Shown here: one piece after another, positions 17,923-26,820 of the stretch
Numbering within the stretch: the stretch's first letter is position 1
Layout of the letters: each line of letters starts with the position of its first letter
NCBI RefSeq assembly: GCF_013410405.1
Contig: NZ_JACCFK010000001.1
Coordinates: 4,402,001-4,466,000 of the forward strand
Direction: 5' to 3'
Source of the DNA: Amycolatopsis endophytica
GTDB lineage: Bacteria > Actinomycetota > Actinomycetes > Mycobacteriales > Pseudonocardiaceae
DNA length: 64,000 nt
Notes under the pieces: generated by a model
The model's database searches: none
The model's input: the letters and a program-made list of their open reading frames with translations, nothing else
Told to the model about the DNA's origin: nothing
Program-made: the position numbers and the translations under genes

Positions 17923-18511
17923 TCCAACCAGGGAAGTTCGTCGCCGTTGACCGATGCGGGAAAAATTAGTTGACCTATGCTAACTGATTTCCACCGGTTC
18001 GAGTGATAGGGCTCGCAGAATGGGAACGCGTGATCCGGATCGCACCCGGGTGGCCTAATCCGGGGAAATGCGATTTCCGGGAGAAAAACGGACAATTCCT
18101 TGCCGGTCTCGTCGCGGCTCCCGTTCCCCCGCAGGGCCGGAGCTGTCCGGGGCCCGGCCCGCCGTCGCCGTCGTCCCCGCTCGCGAAACGGAGAACGATC
18201 GGCACGGACGACGCCGATCGGCCGGATCGGCGTGGAGCACCTGCGACGTGCACGGCTGCCCGTCGGGTCAGTGCCAGCGCGCCGCCACGCGTCAGCCGCG
18301 AGAAGGCTCCGCCTCGCCCACATTGGTGCCACGCCGGTCTTGCGGCTGCCACTGACCCCACCCAGCCGCCCGCACCTCCCCCGCACCCCGATCCGAAGCC
18401 CAGTTCTGCGGACGATCAGGCGGAGTCAAGGCACGCTTTCCCGCCTTGACACCGCCTGCTCGGCCGGCCGTATCGGCCCCGACCGACAGTTCCCGTCGTT
18501 AGCGTCGCGGC
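17923..18511. other. 589-bp gap, no gene
   Basis: This gap separates the divergent permease and PEP-mutase-like genes. The frames across it are Arg/Pro-rich shadows without domains. Visible structure is limited to the palindrome at 17966-17987 and a small GGAAAT-GCG-ATTTCC dyad near 18064-18078. The A+T-rich patch at 17960-17995 is probably the permease promoter. Confidence 0.55.
17966..17987. promoter_or_regulatory. Imperfect 22-bp palindrome upstream of the MFS fusion gene
   Basis: The core GTTGACCTATGCTAAC reads nearly the same on both strands (GTTnnCnTAnGnnAAC), and the symmetry extends to TnAGTT...AACTnA outside. It lies in an A+T-rich patch 44 bp upstream of the permease start, as expected for a TetR- or MarR-type operator. 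No regulator gene is adjacent. Confidence 0.45.
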
Positions 18512-19300
18512 ATGAGCTTCACCGATCTCCACCACGGCCCGGAACCCCTGCTGCTGCCCAACGCGTGGGACTACGCCTCGGCGGCGGTCCTCGTCGCGGA
18601 GGGGTTTCCGGCGATCGGCACGACCAGTCTCGGCGTGGCCGCCGCGGCGGGACTTCCGGACGGCACGGGCGCGACCCGGGACGAGACCGTCGCCCTCGCG
18701 CGGCGCCTGACCCGTCTGCCGTGCCACGTCACCGTCGACATCGAAGGCGGCTTCTCCGATGATCCGGGCGAAGTCGCCGCGCTCGGTGCGGAACTCGCGG
18801 CGCTCGGCGTCGCCGGGGTCAACATCGAGGACGGCCGCGACAACGTGCGGCTGGCCGACCCGGCGCAGCAGTGTGCACTGGTCGCCGCGTTGAAGTCCGC
18901 GGCGCCCGGCCTGTTCGTCAACGCCCGCACCGATACGCACTGGCTCGGCACGGGCGAGGACCCGCTCGCCCGCGTGCGCGCTTACGCCGACGCCGGAGCG
19001 GACGGGGTGTTCGTGCCCGGCCTGACCGGGGAAACGTCGATCGCCGCGGTGGTCGCGGCGGTCGACGTCCCGGTGAACGTCCTGTTCTCCCCGGCAGGCC
19101 CCGGCCTCGGACGCCTGCGGGAACTCGGCGTCCGGCGGGTCAGCTGCGGATCACTGTTGTTCCGGGCGGCGCTGGAGGCGGTGGTCCGCACGGTCGACGC
19201 CGTCGCGTCCGGGCACGAGATCCCGCCGGTACCCGCCTACGCCGACGTGCAGGCCCTCAGCTCGCCCGGAACAGCCGCCGCACCACGACCGCCAGGATGA
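18512..19300 (+). CDS. Isocitrate lyase/PEP mutase superfamily protein
   Basis: 262 residues of a TIM-barrel ICL/PEP mutase enzyme: LLLPNAWDYASAAVLVAEGF, IGTTSLGVAAAAG, the metal-binding VDIEGGFSDDP and GVNIEDG, and FVNARTD. Family members cleave or form C-C or P-C bonds of 2-oxo acids (oxaloacetate decarboxylase, methylisocitrate lyase). The lyase catalytic KKCGH motif is absent, so it belongs to the PEP-mutase-like group with unknown substrate. Its 3' end overlaps the opposing MFS gene by 44 bp. Confidence 0.82.
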   Translation: MSFTDLHHGPEPLLLPNAWDYASAAVLVAEGFPAIGTTSLGVAAAAGLPDGTGATRDETVALARRLTRLPCHVTVDIEGGFSDDPGEVAALGAELAALGVAGVNIEDGRDNVRLADPAQQCALVAALKSAAPGLFVNARTDTHWLGTGEDPLARVRAYADAGADGVFVPGLTGETSIAAVVAAVDVPVNVLFSPAGPGLGRLRELGVRRVSCGSLLFRAALEAVVRTVDAVASGHEIPPVPAYADVQALSSPGTAAAPRPPG

Positions 19301-20462
19301 CCAGCAGCACCACGGTGAACCCGAGCAGCGCGACCCGGATGTCGACGACCCGCGTCGCCACCCCGAGCAGGAGCACCGGCACGGCGAGCCCGGTGTAGGC
19401 GGCGAGGAACAGTCCGGCCAGCGCTTCGCCACGGCTCTCCTCCGGAGCCACCCCGAGCACGATTCCGACGCTGCTCTTGAACCCGGCACCGGCACCGGCC
19501 CCGGCGAGCACGGCGCCGACGAGGAACAGCGCGAGGCTGGGCCACCACACGGCCACGGTCACCAGCACCAGCCCGGTCGTCAGCAGTCCGAGCCCCAGGC
19601 CGAGCAGCCGCGGCAAGGCGGTCCGCGCGAGGACGATCTGCGCCAGCGCCGCCGCGCCGAAGACGGCGAACACGCTCACCCCCGCCAGCGTGTGCGAATG
19701 CTGGTGCAGCGTGTTCGCCAGGAACCCCGGTGCCAGCGACGTGAACAGGCCGAACACCGCGAACTCGGCGAGCGCCGCCGCGCCGGCGGCCAGGTAGCGC
19801 GCGCGAGCCTGCGGCGGGACGGACACGCGCTGCGGGCGGTACCGCGTTCGCGTGGCTGTCACCGTTTCCGGGGTGAGCGCCACCGCGAGCGCGCCGAGCA
19901 GCATCAGCGCCTGGAACACCAGATACGGCACGTGCAGCGGGTCCGCGACGTGGTCCGCCAGCAGCCCGGCGACCAGCGGGCCGAGGCCGATGCCCCCGAG
20001 GTTGGCCGCTGTCGCGACGACGTCGGCACGGGTCCGCGAGGCGCCCGGACGTGCGGCGAGGTGCAGTTCGGTCAGGTGCGCGGTGGCGGTCGCGGTGAGC
20101 ATGCCGATGCTGATGCCCGACAGGAACCGCGCCGCGAGCAGCGCCGGCACCGACGACCAGACCAGGAACACGACCCCGGCCAGCACGTTGACCAGCACCG
20201 CGGGCACCAGCACCCGGCGCCGTCCGACCCAGTCGGACACGTGCCCGGCCACGAACAGGCTGGCGATGACGCCGAGCGCGTAGGCCGCGAAGACGAGTGT
20301 GACCGTGAACGGGCCGAACCCGTCCTTGGCCTGGTACAGCACGTAGAGCGGGGCCGGGGCGGCGGAGAAGCCCATGGTCACCGCGAGGGTGTAGGCGACG
20401 AGCCAGAAGCCCGCGCCGTGGCGGCGGGATGCGGTGGGCGGAGCGACGGTCTGGGTGGTCAC
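19257..20462 (-). CDS. MFS transporter, LysR-controlled
   Basis: 401 residues, about 12 membrane helices. MFS motif A is visible as GHVSDWVGRRRVLVP and a motif C-like glycine-rich helix as ANLGGIGLGPLVAGLLADH. It resembles sugar/drug efflux permeases. It is transcribed divergently from a LysR regulator across 89 bp, which makes it the likely target of that regulator. Substrate unknown. Confidence 0.85.
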   Translation of the reverse strand: MTTQTVAPPTASRRHGAGFWLVAYTLAVTMGFSAAPAPLYVLYQAKDGFGPFTVTLVFAAYALGVIASLFVAGHVSDWVGRRRVLVPAVLVNVLAGVVFLVWSSVPALLAARFLSGISIGMLTATATAHLTELHLAARPGASRTRADVVATAANLGGIGLGPLVAGLLADHVADPLHVPYLVFQALMLLGALAVALTPETVTATRTRYRPQRVSVPPQARARYLAAGAAALAEFAVFGLFTSLAPGFLANTLHQHSHTLAGVSVFAVFGAAALAQIVLARTALPRLLGLGLGLLTTGLVLVTVAVWWPSLALFLVGAVLAGAGAGAGFKSSVGIVLGVAPEESRGEALAGLFLAAYTGLAVPVLLLGVATRVVDIRVALLGFTVVLLVILAVVVRRLFRAS

Positions 20463-20538
20463 GACGAGGTCCTTTCGGTCTTCTCCCAGACTGCGCTCAC
20501 CTCACCATCTCGTCCAACGAATGTTTCCACTAGCAGCT

Positions 20539-20553
20539 ATCTCCGTGTTAGAT
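20539..20553 (+). promoter_or_regulatory. LysR-type box ATC-N9-GAT
   Basis: ATCTCCGTGTTAGAT contains the T-N11-A motif in its frequent ATC-N9-GAT form. It overlaps the first codon of the LysR gene (or lies just upstream if the GTG at 20561 is used) and is about 80 bp from the divergent MFS start, which fits autoregulation plus control of the transporter. Confidence 0.5.
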
Positions 20554-21448
20554 GGATGAGGTGGAATTGCGTCAGCTGTCGTACTTCGTGGCGGTCGCCG
20601 AGGAGCTGAGCTTCACGCGAGCGTCCCAACGGTTGCGGGTCGTGCAGTCGGCGGTGTCGACGGCGGTGCGCGCACTGGAGCGGGAGGTCGGGGCGGAGCT
20701 GTTCGACCGGGACAGCCGACGGGTCGCGCTGACGGCGGCTGGTGAGGCGATGCTTCCCGAGGCGCGTGCCGCACTGGCCGCGGCGAGAGCGGCGGCGCAG
20801 GCCGCGGCCGGGGCGAGTGGCGAGGTGCGGGGTGTGGTCACCATGGGCTCGCTGCTCTCGACCGGCCGGGTCGACGTGCCGCGGCTGCTCGGACGGTTCT
20901 CACGCAGGCATCCGCGTGCCGCGGTGCGGTTGCAGTACTCGCCGACGGGCTCGGCCGGGCACGTGCGCGCCGTGCTGGACGGGACCATGGACCTGGCGCT
21001 GGCGTCGGTGCCCGGTCGGGCGCCCGCCGGTCTGGCGCACGAGATCGTTTCCGAGGAGGATCTGCTCCTGCTGTGCGCCCCGGACCACCCGCTGGCGGAA
21101 CGTCCCGTGGTGACGCTCACCGAACTGGCCGAGGAGTCCTTTGTGGATTTCCCGGTGGGGTGGGGCAACCGGGCACTGGTGGACCGGGCGTTCGCGGGGG
21201 CGGGGCTGAGCCGGTCGGTGCCGCTGGAGGTCTCCGACTACGCCACCGCGCGGGCGCTCGTCGGCCAGGGACTGGGCGTGGGATTCGTACCGGCCCGCGC
21301 CGCGGCGGGGATGCGCGGCGTGGTGGCGGTGCCGGTGGGGCCCGAGTCGTTGCGGTGGTCGGTGTCGCTGGTGCACTCGGCGGTGCGGCCGTTGTCGCCC
21401 GCCGCGCGGGCGCTGCTGGCGGAGGTGCGTGCGGAACTGGCGGAGTGA
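20552..21448 (+). CDS. LysR family transcriptional regulator
   Basis: 298 residues. The N-terminal helix-turn-helix reads ELRQLSYFVAVAEELSFTRASQRL, then VVQSAVSTAVRALEREVG; a type-2 periplasmic-binding-like effector domain follows (about 92-298). Most LysR proteins of this group start MELRQL, which would put the start at GTG 20561 instead of ATG 20552; neither has a good ribosome binding site. It is divergent from an MFS permease and likely controls it. Confidence 0.88.
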   Translation: MDEVELRQLSYFVAVAEELSFTRASQRLRVVQSAVSTAVRALEREVGAELFDRDSRRVALTAAGEAMLPEARAALAAARAAAQAAAGASGEVRGVVTMGSLLSTGRVDVPRLLGRFSRRHPRAAVRLQYSPTGSAGHVRAVLDGTMDLALASVPGRAPAGLAHEIVSEEDLLLLCAPDHPLAERPVVTLTELAEESFVDFPVGWGNRALVDRAFAGAGLSRSVPLEVSDYATARALVGQGLGVGFVPARAAAGMRGVVAVPVGPESLRWSVSLVHSAVRPLSPAARALLAEVRAELAE

Positions 21449-21549
21449 CGCGCCCGCCCGCGTGCGTGAGCCGGAATCGATCGCCCGGACGCCGGAACGA
21501 ACTTCACGCGCTGAACCGCGGGCCGCGACCGCTGCGTCCGCGGGGAGGG

Positions 21550-21825
21550 TCAGGCCGCGCGGGCCTGCTGCGCGTGCAGCGTCGCCAAGCCGGCCTCGGT
21601 GGGCTGGACGAGCCCGTCCTCCGGCCCGGAACCGGGCGCGGTGACGATCAGTTTCCGCCAGCCGAGGCGGTCGAGCGCTTCGCATTCCCAGGGCGGCACG
21701 CGCCCGGCGGCGGTTCCGTCGGGGCCGGCCCACATGTAGCAGGTCGGGGCGCCCCAGAGGCCGTTGTGGTACAGCACCAGCCCGGCGGCGGCATCCGCCA
21801 GGGCCTGGACTTCTTGCGCGGTCAT
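21550..21825 (-). CDS. Small hypothetical protein
   Basis: 91 residues starting MTAQEVQALADAAAG; an in-frame GTG at 21858 would add 11. It contains LVLYHNGLWGAPTCYMWAGPDG and a winged-helix-like C-terminus (LTEAGLATLHAQQ-type, here QPTEAGLATLHAQQ). Codon usage is like its neighbours, so it is probably real. I do not recognise the family. It stands alone between LysR and the aconitase on the opposite strand. Confidence 0.5.
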   Translation of the reverse strand: MTAQEVQALADAAAGLVLYHNGLWGAPTCYMWAGPDGTAAGRVPPWECEALDRLGWRKLIVTAPGSGPEDGLVQPTEAGLATLHAQQARAA

Positions 21826-21915
21826 ACCAGAAAGGGTGCCCGCCCGCGCGGTAGGCACACATCCGCCGAACCACCGACCGGGCTACGTATTGTCGTCCGT
21901 ACGTGTGATCCGCGT

Positions 21916-23850
21916 TCAGTCGCGTGCCAGCAGCGGGATTCGACCGCCTGCCAGCACGGCGTCCACCTGCCGGGGCGAGAGCCGGTGCCGCAGCGCGATG
22001 TCGGTTCCCGCCGTCACGTCCGAAGCCGTGATCTCCTCACCTTCGCCCAGCTGGGCGCGCAGATCGTGCAGCGACAGCACGTGCCCCTGCCCGACGCGGT
22101 CGTAGTCGGCGGGATCGGTGAATTCCAGCGCGAGGATCCCGAAGTTGGCCAGGTTCTGCCAGTGGATCCGCGCGAACGACTTCGCGATGACGGCCCGCAG
22201 GCCGAGGTGCCGCGGCGTGATGGCGGCGTGCTCGCGGGAGGAGCCCTGCCCGTAGTTGTCGCCGCCGACCACGAAATGCCCGTTCTCCGTCTCGCGCGCC
22301 CGAGACGGGTACGTCTCGTCGACCCGCGTGAAGGTGAAGTCGGCCAGCTTCGGGATGTTCGAACGGAACGGCAGCGCCTGCGCGCCGGCGGGGGAGATCT
22401 CGTCGGTCGAGATGTTGTCGCCGACCTTGAGCAGCACGGGGGCCTCGATGTCGTCGGGCAGCGGAGGGAAGTCCGGCAGTGACGAGATGTTCGGGCCCTT
22501 GACCAGTTCCTCCTGCCCGGCCCGCTCCGGTGGCAGCGGCGGCACCAGCATCGCGCTGTTGACCGTGGCGCGCGAGGGCAGCTCCACCGCCGGGTGGCCC
22601 ATGCTCAGCTCCCGCGGGTCGGTGATCACCCCGGTCAGCGCCGCCGCGGTCGCGGTTTCCGGCGAGCACAACCAGACGCGGTCTTCCTTCGTGCCGGAGC
22701 GGCCGGGGAAGTTGCGCGGGAACGTGCGCAGCGAGTTGTGCCCCACCGCGGGCGCCTGCCCCATCCCGATGCACCCCAGGCACCCGGCCTGGTGCAGACG
22801 CGCGCCCGCCGCCACCAGGTCCAGCGTCGCGCCCATCTTCGTCAGGTCTTCGAGGATCTCGCGCGAGGTCGGGTTGACGTCGAAGCTCACCGCGTCGTGG
22901 GACTGCCGTCCGCGCACCATCGCGGCGGCGATGGCGAAGTCCCGCAGTCCCGGGTTCGCCGACGATCCGATGACCACCTGGCGCACCTCGGTCCCGGCCA
23001 CCTCGCGCACCGGCACCACGTTGTCCGGTGAGGACGGACACGCGATCAGAGGCTCCACAGTGGACAGGTCGATCTCGTCTTCGACGTCGTACACCGCGTC
23101 GGGATCGGCGAGTAGCTCGGTGAAGTCGTCCTCGCGGCCCTGTGCCCGCAGGAAGCCGCGCACCGCGTCGTCGGCGGGGAACACCGTCGTCGTGGCGCCC
23201 AGCTCGGCGCCCATGTTGGCGATGACGTGCCGGTCCATCGCCGACAGCGACGCCAGGCCCGGCCCGTGGTACTCCACGATCCGGTTCAGCCCGCCCTTGA
23301 CGCTGTGGCGGCGCAGCATCTCCAGGATGACGTCCTTGGCCGACACCCACTCCGGCAGCTCACCGGTCAGCCGCACGCCCCAGATCTCCGGCATCCGCAG
23401 GTACAGCGGCTGGCCCGCGATCGCCATCGCGACCTCCAGCCCGCCGACCCCGATCGCGAGCATGCCGAGCGACCCGGCGGCGCACGTGTGCGAGTCCGAT
23501 CCGACCATCGTCTGGCCGGGCACCCCGAACCGCTGCATGTGCGTCGGGTGCGAAACCCCGTTGCCCGGCTTGGAGAACCACAGCCCGTAGCGGCGGCACG
23601 CCGAGCGCAGGAACGCGTGGTCCTCGGCGTTCTTCTCGTCGGCCTGCAGCAGGTTGTGGTCGACGTACTGGACGCTGACCTCGGTGCGTGCCCGGTCCAG
23701 GCCCAGTGCCTCCAGCTCCTGCATCACCAGCGTGCCGGTGGCGTCCTGGGTGAGGGTCTGGTCGACCCGCAGGCCGATCTCCCTGCCCGGCACCGGTTCG
23801 CCGGACACCAGGTGGTCCTCGATCAGCTTGCGCGCGACCGGCAACCCCAT
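21916..23850 (-). CDS. Aconitate hydratase, Aquifex-type
   Basis: 644 residues, matching the shorter (about 650-residue) aconitase subfamily rather than the 900-residue AcnA. [4Fe-4S] ligands appear as SHTC (in MVGSDSHTCAAGS) and CLGC (in QAGCLGCIGMGQ). SSREHAAITPRHLGLRAVIAKSFARIHWQNLANFGI is the C-terminal swivel domain with the substrate-binding Arg/Ser. It isomerises citrate to isocitrate, or a homologous hydroxyacid. The ATG at 23850 is chosen because GAGGGAG lies directly before it; an upstream GTG would add six residues. It lies 10 bp after the NDH-2-like gene. Confidence 0.88.
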   Translation of the reverse strand: MGLPVARKLIEDHLVSGEPVPGREIGLRVDQTLTQDATGTLVMQELEALGLDRARTEVSVQYVDHNLLQADEKNAEDHAFLRSACRRYGLWFSKPGNGVSHPTHMQRFGVPGQTMVGSDSHTCAAGSLGMLAIGVGGLEVAMAIAGQPLYLRMPEIWGVRLTGELPEWVSAKDVILEMLRRHSVKGGLNRIVEYHGPGLASLSAMDRHVIANMGAELGATTTVFPADDAVRGFLRAQGREDDFTELLADPDAVYDVEDEIDLSTVEPLIACPSSPDNVVPVREVAGTEVRQVVIGSSANPGLRDFAIAAAMVRGRQSHDAVSFDVNPTSREILEDLTKMGATLDLVAAGARLHQAGCLGCIGMGQAPAVGHNSLRTFPRNFPGRSGTKEDRVWLCSPETATAAALTGVITDPRELSMGHPAVELPSRATVNSAMLVPPLPPERAGQEELVKGPNISSLPDFPPLPDDIEAPVLLKVGDNISTDEISPAGAQALPFRSNIPKLADFTFTRVDETYPSRARETENGHFVVGGDNYGQGSSREHAAITPRHLGLRAVIAKSFARIHWQNLANFGILALEFTDPADYDRVGQGHVLSLHDLRAQLGEGEEITASDVTAGTDIALRHRLSPRQVDAVLAGGRIPLLARD

Positions 23851-23860
23851 GGCGACTCCC

Positions 23861-25165
23861 TCAGGCACGGCTGGCGCGGACGAACTGCTGCCGCGGATGC
23901 TGCTGCTCGCCGGTCGCGACGATCTGGCGCCGGAACGGCAGCGAGATCAGCCAGTCCGCGGCGATCCGCGTCTTGCGGTGCGCGGTCGGCATCGTCATCA
24001 GGTGGTAAGCGCGGTGCAGCGCCCACGCCGGCCAGCCCCGCAGCTTCACACCGTAGATCTGCGCGACGCCCTGGTACAGGCCCAGACTGGCGACCGAACC
24101 GGCGTAGGAGTGCCGGTATCCCTGCAGCGGCCCGCCGCGCAGGGCCGCCTCGATGTTCTTCGCCAGCACGCCCGCCTGCCGCGACGCGTGCTGGGCCGAC
24201 GGCGCGCAGATCGCGCCCGGTTGCTTGCTCGTCACGTCCGGCACGGCCGCGGCATCACCCGCCGAGAACGCGCCGGGCGCGCCGTCGACCTCCAGCGTGG
24301 TCGCGCAGCAGACCCGGCCGGTGGGGTGCAGCGGCAGGTCGGTGTCGGCGAGCATCGGGCTCGGTTTGACGCCCGCGGTCCACACGATCGTGTCGGCGTC
24401 GAACTCGGTGTCGTCGCCCAGCACCACGTGGCAGTCCTCGCACGACTTCAATGTGGTGCCGAGGTGGATCTCGAAACCGCGCTTGGCGAGCACGTCGAGC
24501 GTGTAGCTCGCCAGCGAGGAGCTGACCTCCGGCATGATCCGGTCGGCTGCCTCGACCAGCACCCAGCGCAGCTCGGAGCGGTCGATCGCGTAGTCCTTGA
24601 GCGCGTGGCGGGCCATGTCCTCCAGCTCGGCCATCGCCTCGATGCCGGCGTAGCCACCCCCGACGAACATGAAGGTCAGCAGCTTGCGCCGCAGGTCGGG
24701 GTCCACCGTGCTGGCCGCCAGGTCGAGCCGGGACAGCACGTGGTTGCGCAGGTAGATGGCCTCTTCCAGGGTCTTGAACCCGATGCCGTGCTCGGCGAGG
24801 CCGGGGATGGGCAGCGTCTTGGACACCGAACCGGGCGCCACCACCAGCACGTCGTAGCCGATCTGCTCGACGTGCCCGTCGGCCACTTCCAGCGTCACCG
24901 ACTTCGCGGCGGTGTCCACGCCGGTCGCCTCGGCCGCCATCACCTTGCAGCCGGGCAGGACCTCGCGCAGTGGCACGACCACGTGCCGTGGCTCGACCGA
25001 TCCGGCCGCGGCCTCGGCGAGGAACGGCTGGTAGGTCATGTACGAGCGCGGGTCGATCACGGTCAGCTGCGCCTCGCCGTCGGTGAGCCGCTTGCGCAGC
25101 TGCCGTGCCGTGGTGGCGCCGACGTAGCCGCCGCCGATGATCACGATCCGGGCCGGGTCACTCAC
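23861..25165 (-). CDS. Type II NADH dehydrogenase-like FAD oxidoreductase
   Basis: 434 residues with two Rossmann folds: GGGYVGATTARQL for FAD (about 11-23) and FVGGGYAGIEAMAEL for NAD(P)H (about 167-181). The C-terminal FAD-contact region is GAFSAGDAAAVPD and the end has an amphipathic stretch (WLISLPFRRQIVA). This fits NDH-2, which passes electrons from NADH to menaquinone on the inner membrane face without pumping protons. Translationally coupled to the small acidic protein upstream (8-bp overlap) and just before the aconitase. Confidence 0.85.
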   Translation of the reverse strand: MSDPARIVIIGGGYVGATTARQLRKRLTDGEAQLTVIDPRSYMTYQPFLAEAAAGSVEPRHVVVPLREVLPGCKVMAAEATGVDTAAKSVTLEVADGHVEQIGYDVLVVAPGSVSKTLPIPGLAEHGIGFKTLEEAIYLRNHVLSRLDLAASTVDPDLRRKLLTFMFVGGGYAGIEAMAELEDMARHALKDYAIDRSELRWVLVEAADRIMPEVSSSLASYTLDVLAKRGFEIHLGTTLKSCEDCHVVLGDDTEFDADTIVWTAGVKPSPMLADTDLPLHPTGRVCCATTLEVDGAPGAFSAGDAAAVPDVTSKQPGAICAPSAQHASRQAGVLAKNIEAALRGGPLQGYRHSYAGSVASLGLYQGVAQIYGVKLRGWPAWALHRAYHLMTMPTAHRKTRIAADWLISLPFRRQIVATGEQQHPRQQFVRASRA

Positions 25166-25382
25166 GAAGTGCCTCCTCGTCCGTTTCGTAGCCCACTTCC
25201 CGCTGCTGCTCCGCCACGTCGCCCGGATCGGCCTCGATCGTCACGTCGGGCGCCGAACCGGCGGGCGCGTCCATGGCCTGCCGCTGCTCCAGCGCGTCCG
25301 CGACGGGCGCCTCCGGGTCGGGCGGCAGCGGCGATTCCCGCTCGAGTGCGTCGCGCACGGATTCCTCGTCGGGCTCGGTCAC
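25158..25382 (-). CDS. Small acidic conserved actinobacterial protein
   Basis: 74 residues with a GTG start at 25382, rich in Glu/Asp and predicted to be disordered (DALERESPLPPDPEAPVADALEQRQ; EADPGDVAEQQREV). Similar short proteins with the pattern 'EAdpaDvaEQ' are common in actinomycetes, with no known role. The stop overlaps the NDH-2-like start by eight bases. Confidence 0.65.
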   Translation of the reverse strand: MTEPDEESVRDALERESPLPPDPEAPVADALEQRQAMDAPAGSAPDVTIEADPGDVAEQQREVGYETDEEALRE

Positions 25383-25386
25383 TCGA

Positions 25387-25941
25387 TCACGCTCCCAGTG
25401 AATCGATGGCGTCCGCGACCCCGGCGACCACGTCGGGGTGGCCCAGTGGCAGCGGCGCCGGGATCCGGTCGGACGCGCCGCCGGTGCTGTGGGCGATCAC
25501 CCGCACCTCGACGCCGTTCTTCGTCAGTCCGTCGATCCGCTCGCGGTGGTCGTCCTCCCAGTGCTGGTCCGCGACCTCGCCGTCGCCGGGTGGCACGAAC
25601 TCGTCGGCAGCCGGGTCGACCAGCAGCACCGAGCGCACCCCGCCGGCGTGTTTCTCGGCCAGCCGCAGCGCGCCGTCGGCGAACGGGCCGCTCGCGACCA
25701 CGTGCACCGTCTCGCCGGGTGGGTCGGACAGGATGTCGTCGGCCTGGGTGAGGCCGCCGTCGGCGGGCAGCCGGCACCACACCACCTGCCACGCGCCCGT
25801 CTTGTCCCGCCAGGTCGCCGGAAGCCCCTCGTGCTTGGCCAGACCGGTCGGATCGAGCACCAGCACGGTCGGGCCGTCGGGGGTACCTTCGGTTACGGCG
25901 GCCGGGCCCTCGGCTCGCACCGGGTCCGGGGAGTCGTTCAT
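25387..25941 (-). CDS. Alpha/beta-hydrolase-fold-like hypothetical protein
   Basis: 184 residues. VLVLDPTGLAKHEGLP near the start and HVVASGPFADGALRLAEKHAGGVRSVLLVDP resemble the strand-elbow-helix core of alpha/beta hydrolases, but the nucleophile position (ASGPF) lacks the usual G-x-S-x-G. It is therefore probably non-catalytic or very divergent. The ATG at 25941 has AAAGGAG upstream. First gene of the operon leading to the NDH-2-like gene and aconitase. Confidence 0.6.
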   Translation of the reverse strand: MNDSPDPVRAEGPAAVTEGTPDGPTVLVLDPTGLAKHEGLPATWRDKTGAWQVVWCRLPADGGLTQADDILSDPPGETVHVVASGPFADGALRLAEKHAGGVRSVLLVDPAADEFVPPGDGEVADQHWEDDHRERIDGLTKNGVEVRVIAHSTGGASDRIPAPLPLGHPDVVAGVADAIDSLGA

Positions 25942-26019
25942 CGACCGCTCCTTTCTCCGGTCCACCGGCTACCCCGGGTACCGCCGCCCTACACGGATCA
26001 CGTGCAGACAGGGGATGAC

Positions 26020-26229
26020 ATGCGAGAGCACTTGCAGGAGGTCGCCGACTTCAACGTCCCGGTGACGTCGGCCGAGGACACCGAACTGATCGCGGCCCAG
26101 CGCCGCCGCGCCGTTCGCGCGGTCGCGTCGGCGTCGCGGAGCGCGGAGGACTGCGCGCTGCTGCTGGAAGCACTCGGGCTCAAACCTTCGGAGGGGATCG
26201 CGGGGGTTCCGGCCCAGCGGCTGGGCTGA
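26020..26229 (+). CDS. Small conserved hypothetical protein
   Basis: 69 residues: MREHLQEVADFNVPVTSAED, then helices with an Arg-rich patch and RSAEDCALLLEALGL. Short proteins with this pattern are frequent in actinomycetes and have no assigned function. AGGGGA five bases before the ATG supports the start; longer in-frame extensions upstream overlap the divergent gene and lack coding character. Confidence 0.65.
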   Translation: MREHLQEVADFNVPVTSAEDTELIAAQRRRAVRAVASASRSAEDCALLLEALGLKPSEGIAGVPAQRLG

Positions 26230-26290
26230 TCGGGTGTAACGCTGGTCACGGTCGGCGCCGCGTGGGGAACGGCCCGGCCGTGATCGCGTT

Positions 26291-26318
26291 GCCAGTGGTG
26301 CAGGCACTCACCACTGGC
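26291..26318 (+). promoter_or_regulatory. Perfect hairpin abutting the gpx Shine-Dalgarno
   Basis: GCCAGTGGTG (26291-26300) pairs perfectly with CACCACTGGC (26309-26318), loop CAGGCACT. The next five bases are the GGAGG ribosome binding site of the peroxidase gene. In RNA it could shield or present the binding site; in DNA it could be an operator. There is no U-tract, so a terminator is less likely. Confidence 0.55.
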
Positions 26319-26328
26319 GGAGGTTTCC

Positions 26329-26820
26329 ATGGCCCTGGCTGACATCGAGCTGCGCACGCTCGCCGGCGAACCCGCGACACTGGGCGGGCTGGGGCCCAAG
26401 GCCCTGCTCGTCGTGAACGTCGCGTCGAAGTGCGGTCTGACGCCGCAGTACGCCGCGCTGGAGCGGCTGCAGGAACGCTACGGCGACAAGGGTTTCTCCG
26501 TGGTCGGGTTCCCGTGCAACCAGTTCGCGGGCCAGGAACCGGGTACGGCGGAGGAAATCGCCACGTTCTGCTCGGCCACCTACGGCGTCACGTTCCCGAT
26601 GTTCGAGAAGATCGACGTCAACGGCCCGGACCGCCACCCGGTCTACACCGAGCTGGTGGGCACCCCGGACGCGGACGGGGAAAGTGGCGACGTGCAGTGG
26701 AACTTCGAGAAGTTCCTCGTCGACGCCGAGGGCAAGGTCGTGGCCCGCTTCCGGCCGCGCACCGAGCCGGAGGCGCCGGAGGTCGTCGAGGCGATCGAGG
26801 CCGCGCTGCCCGCCGCCTGA
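26329..26820 (+). CDS. Glutathione peroxidase family thiol peroxidase
   Basis: 163 residues with the complete family signature: peroxidatic Cys35 in ASKCGLTPQY, Gln69 in FPCNQFAGQEPG, and Trp in QWNFEKFLVD for the catalytic tetrad. Actinomycetes use mycothiol and thioredoxin rather than glutathione, so the likely reductant is thioredoxin. It reduces H2O2 or lipid hydroperoxides in the cytoplasm. The ATG has GGAGG upstream, directly preceded by a perfect hairpin. Confidence 0.92.
   Translation: MALADIELRTLAGEPATLGGLGPKALLVVNVASKCGLTPQYAALERLQERYGDKGFSVVGFPCNQFAGQEPGTAEEIATFCSATYGVTFPMFEKIDVNGPDRHPVYTELVGTPDADGESGDVQWNFEKFLVDAEGKVVARFRPRTEPEAPEVVEAIEAALPAA

Noticed and set aside
15412..17973. 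853-codon open frame on the plus strand opposite the MFS fusion gene
   Set aside because: It mirrors the minus-strand permease over its whole length, is rich in Arg, His, Gln and Gly with no domain, and has no ribosome binding site. High-GC genomes give such antisense frames by chance.
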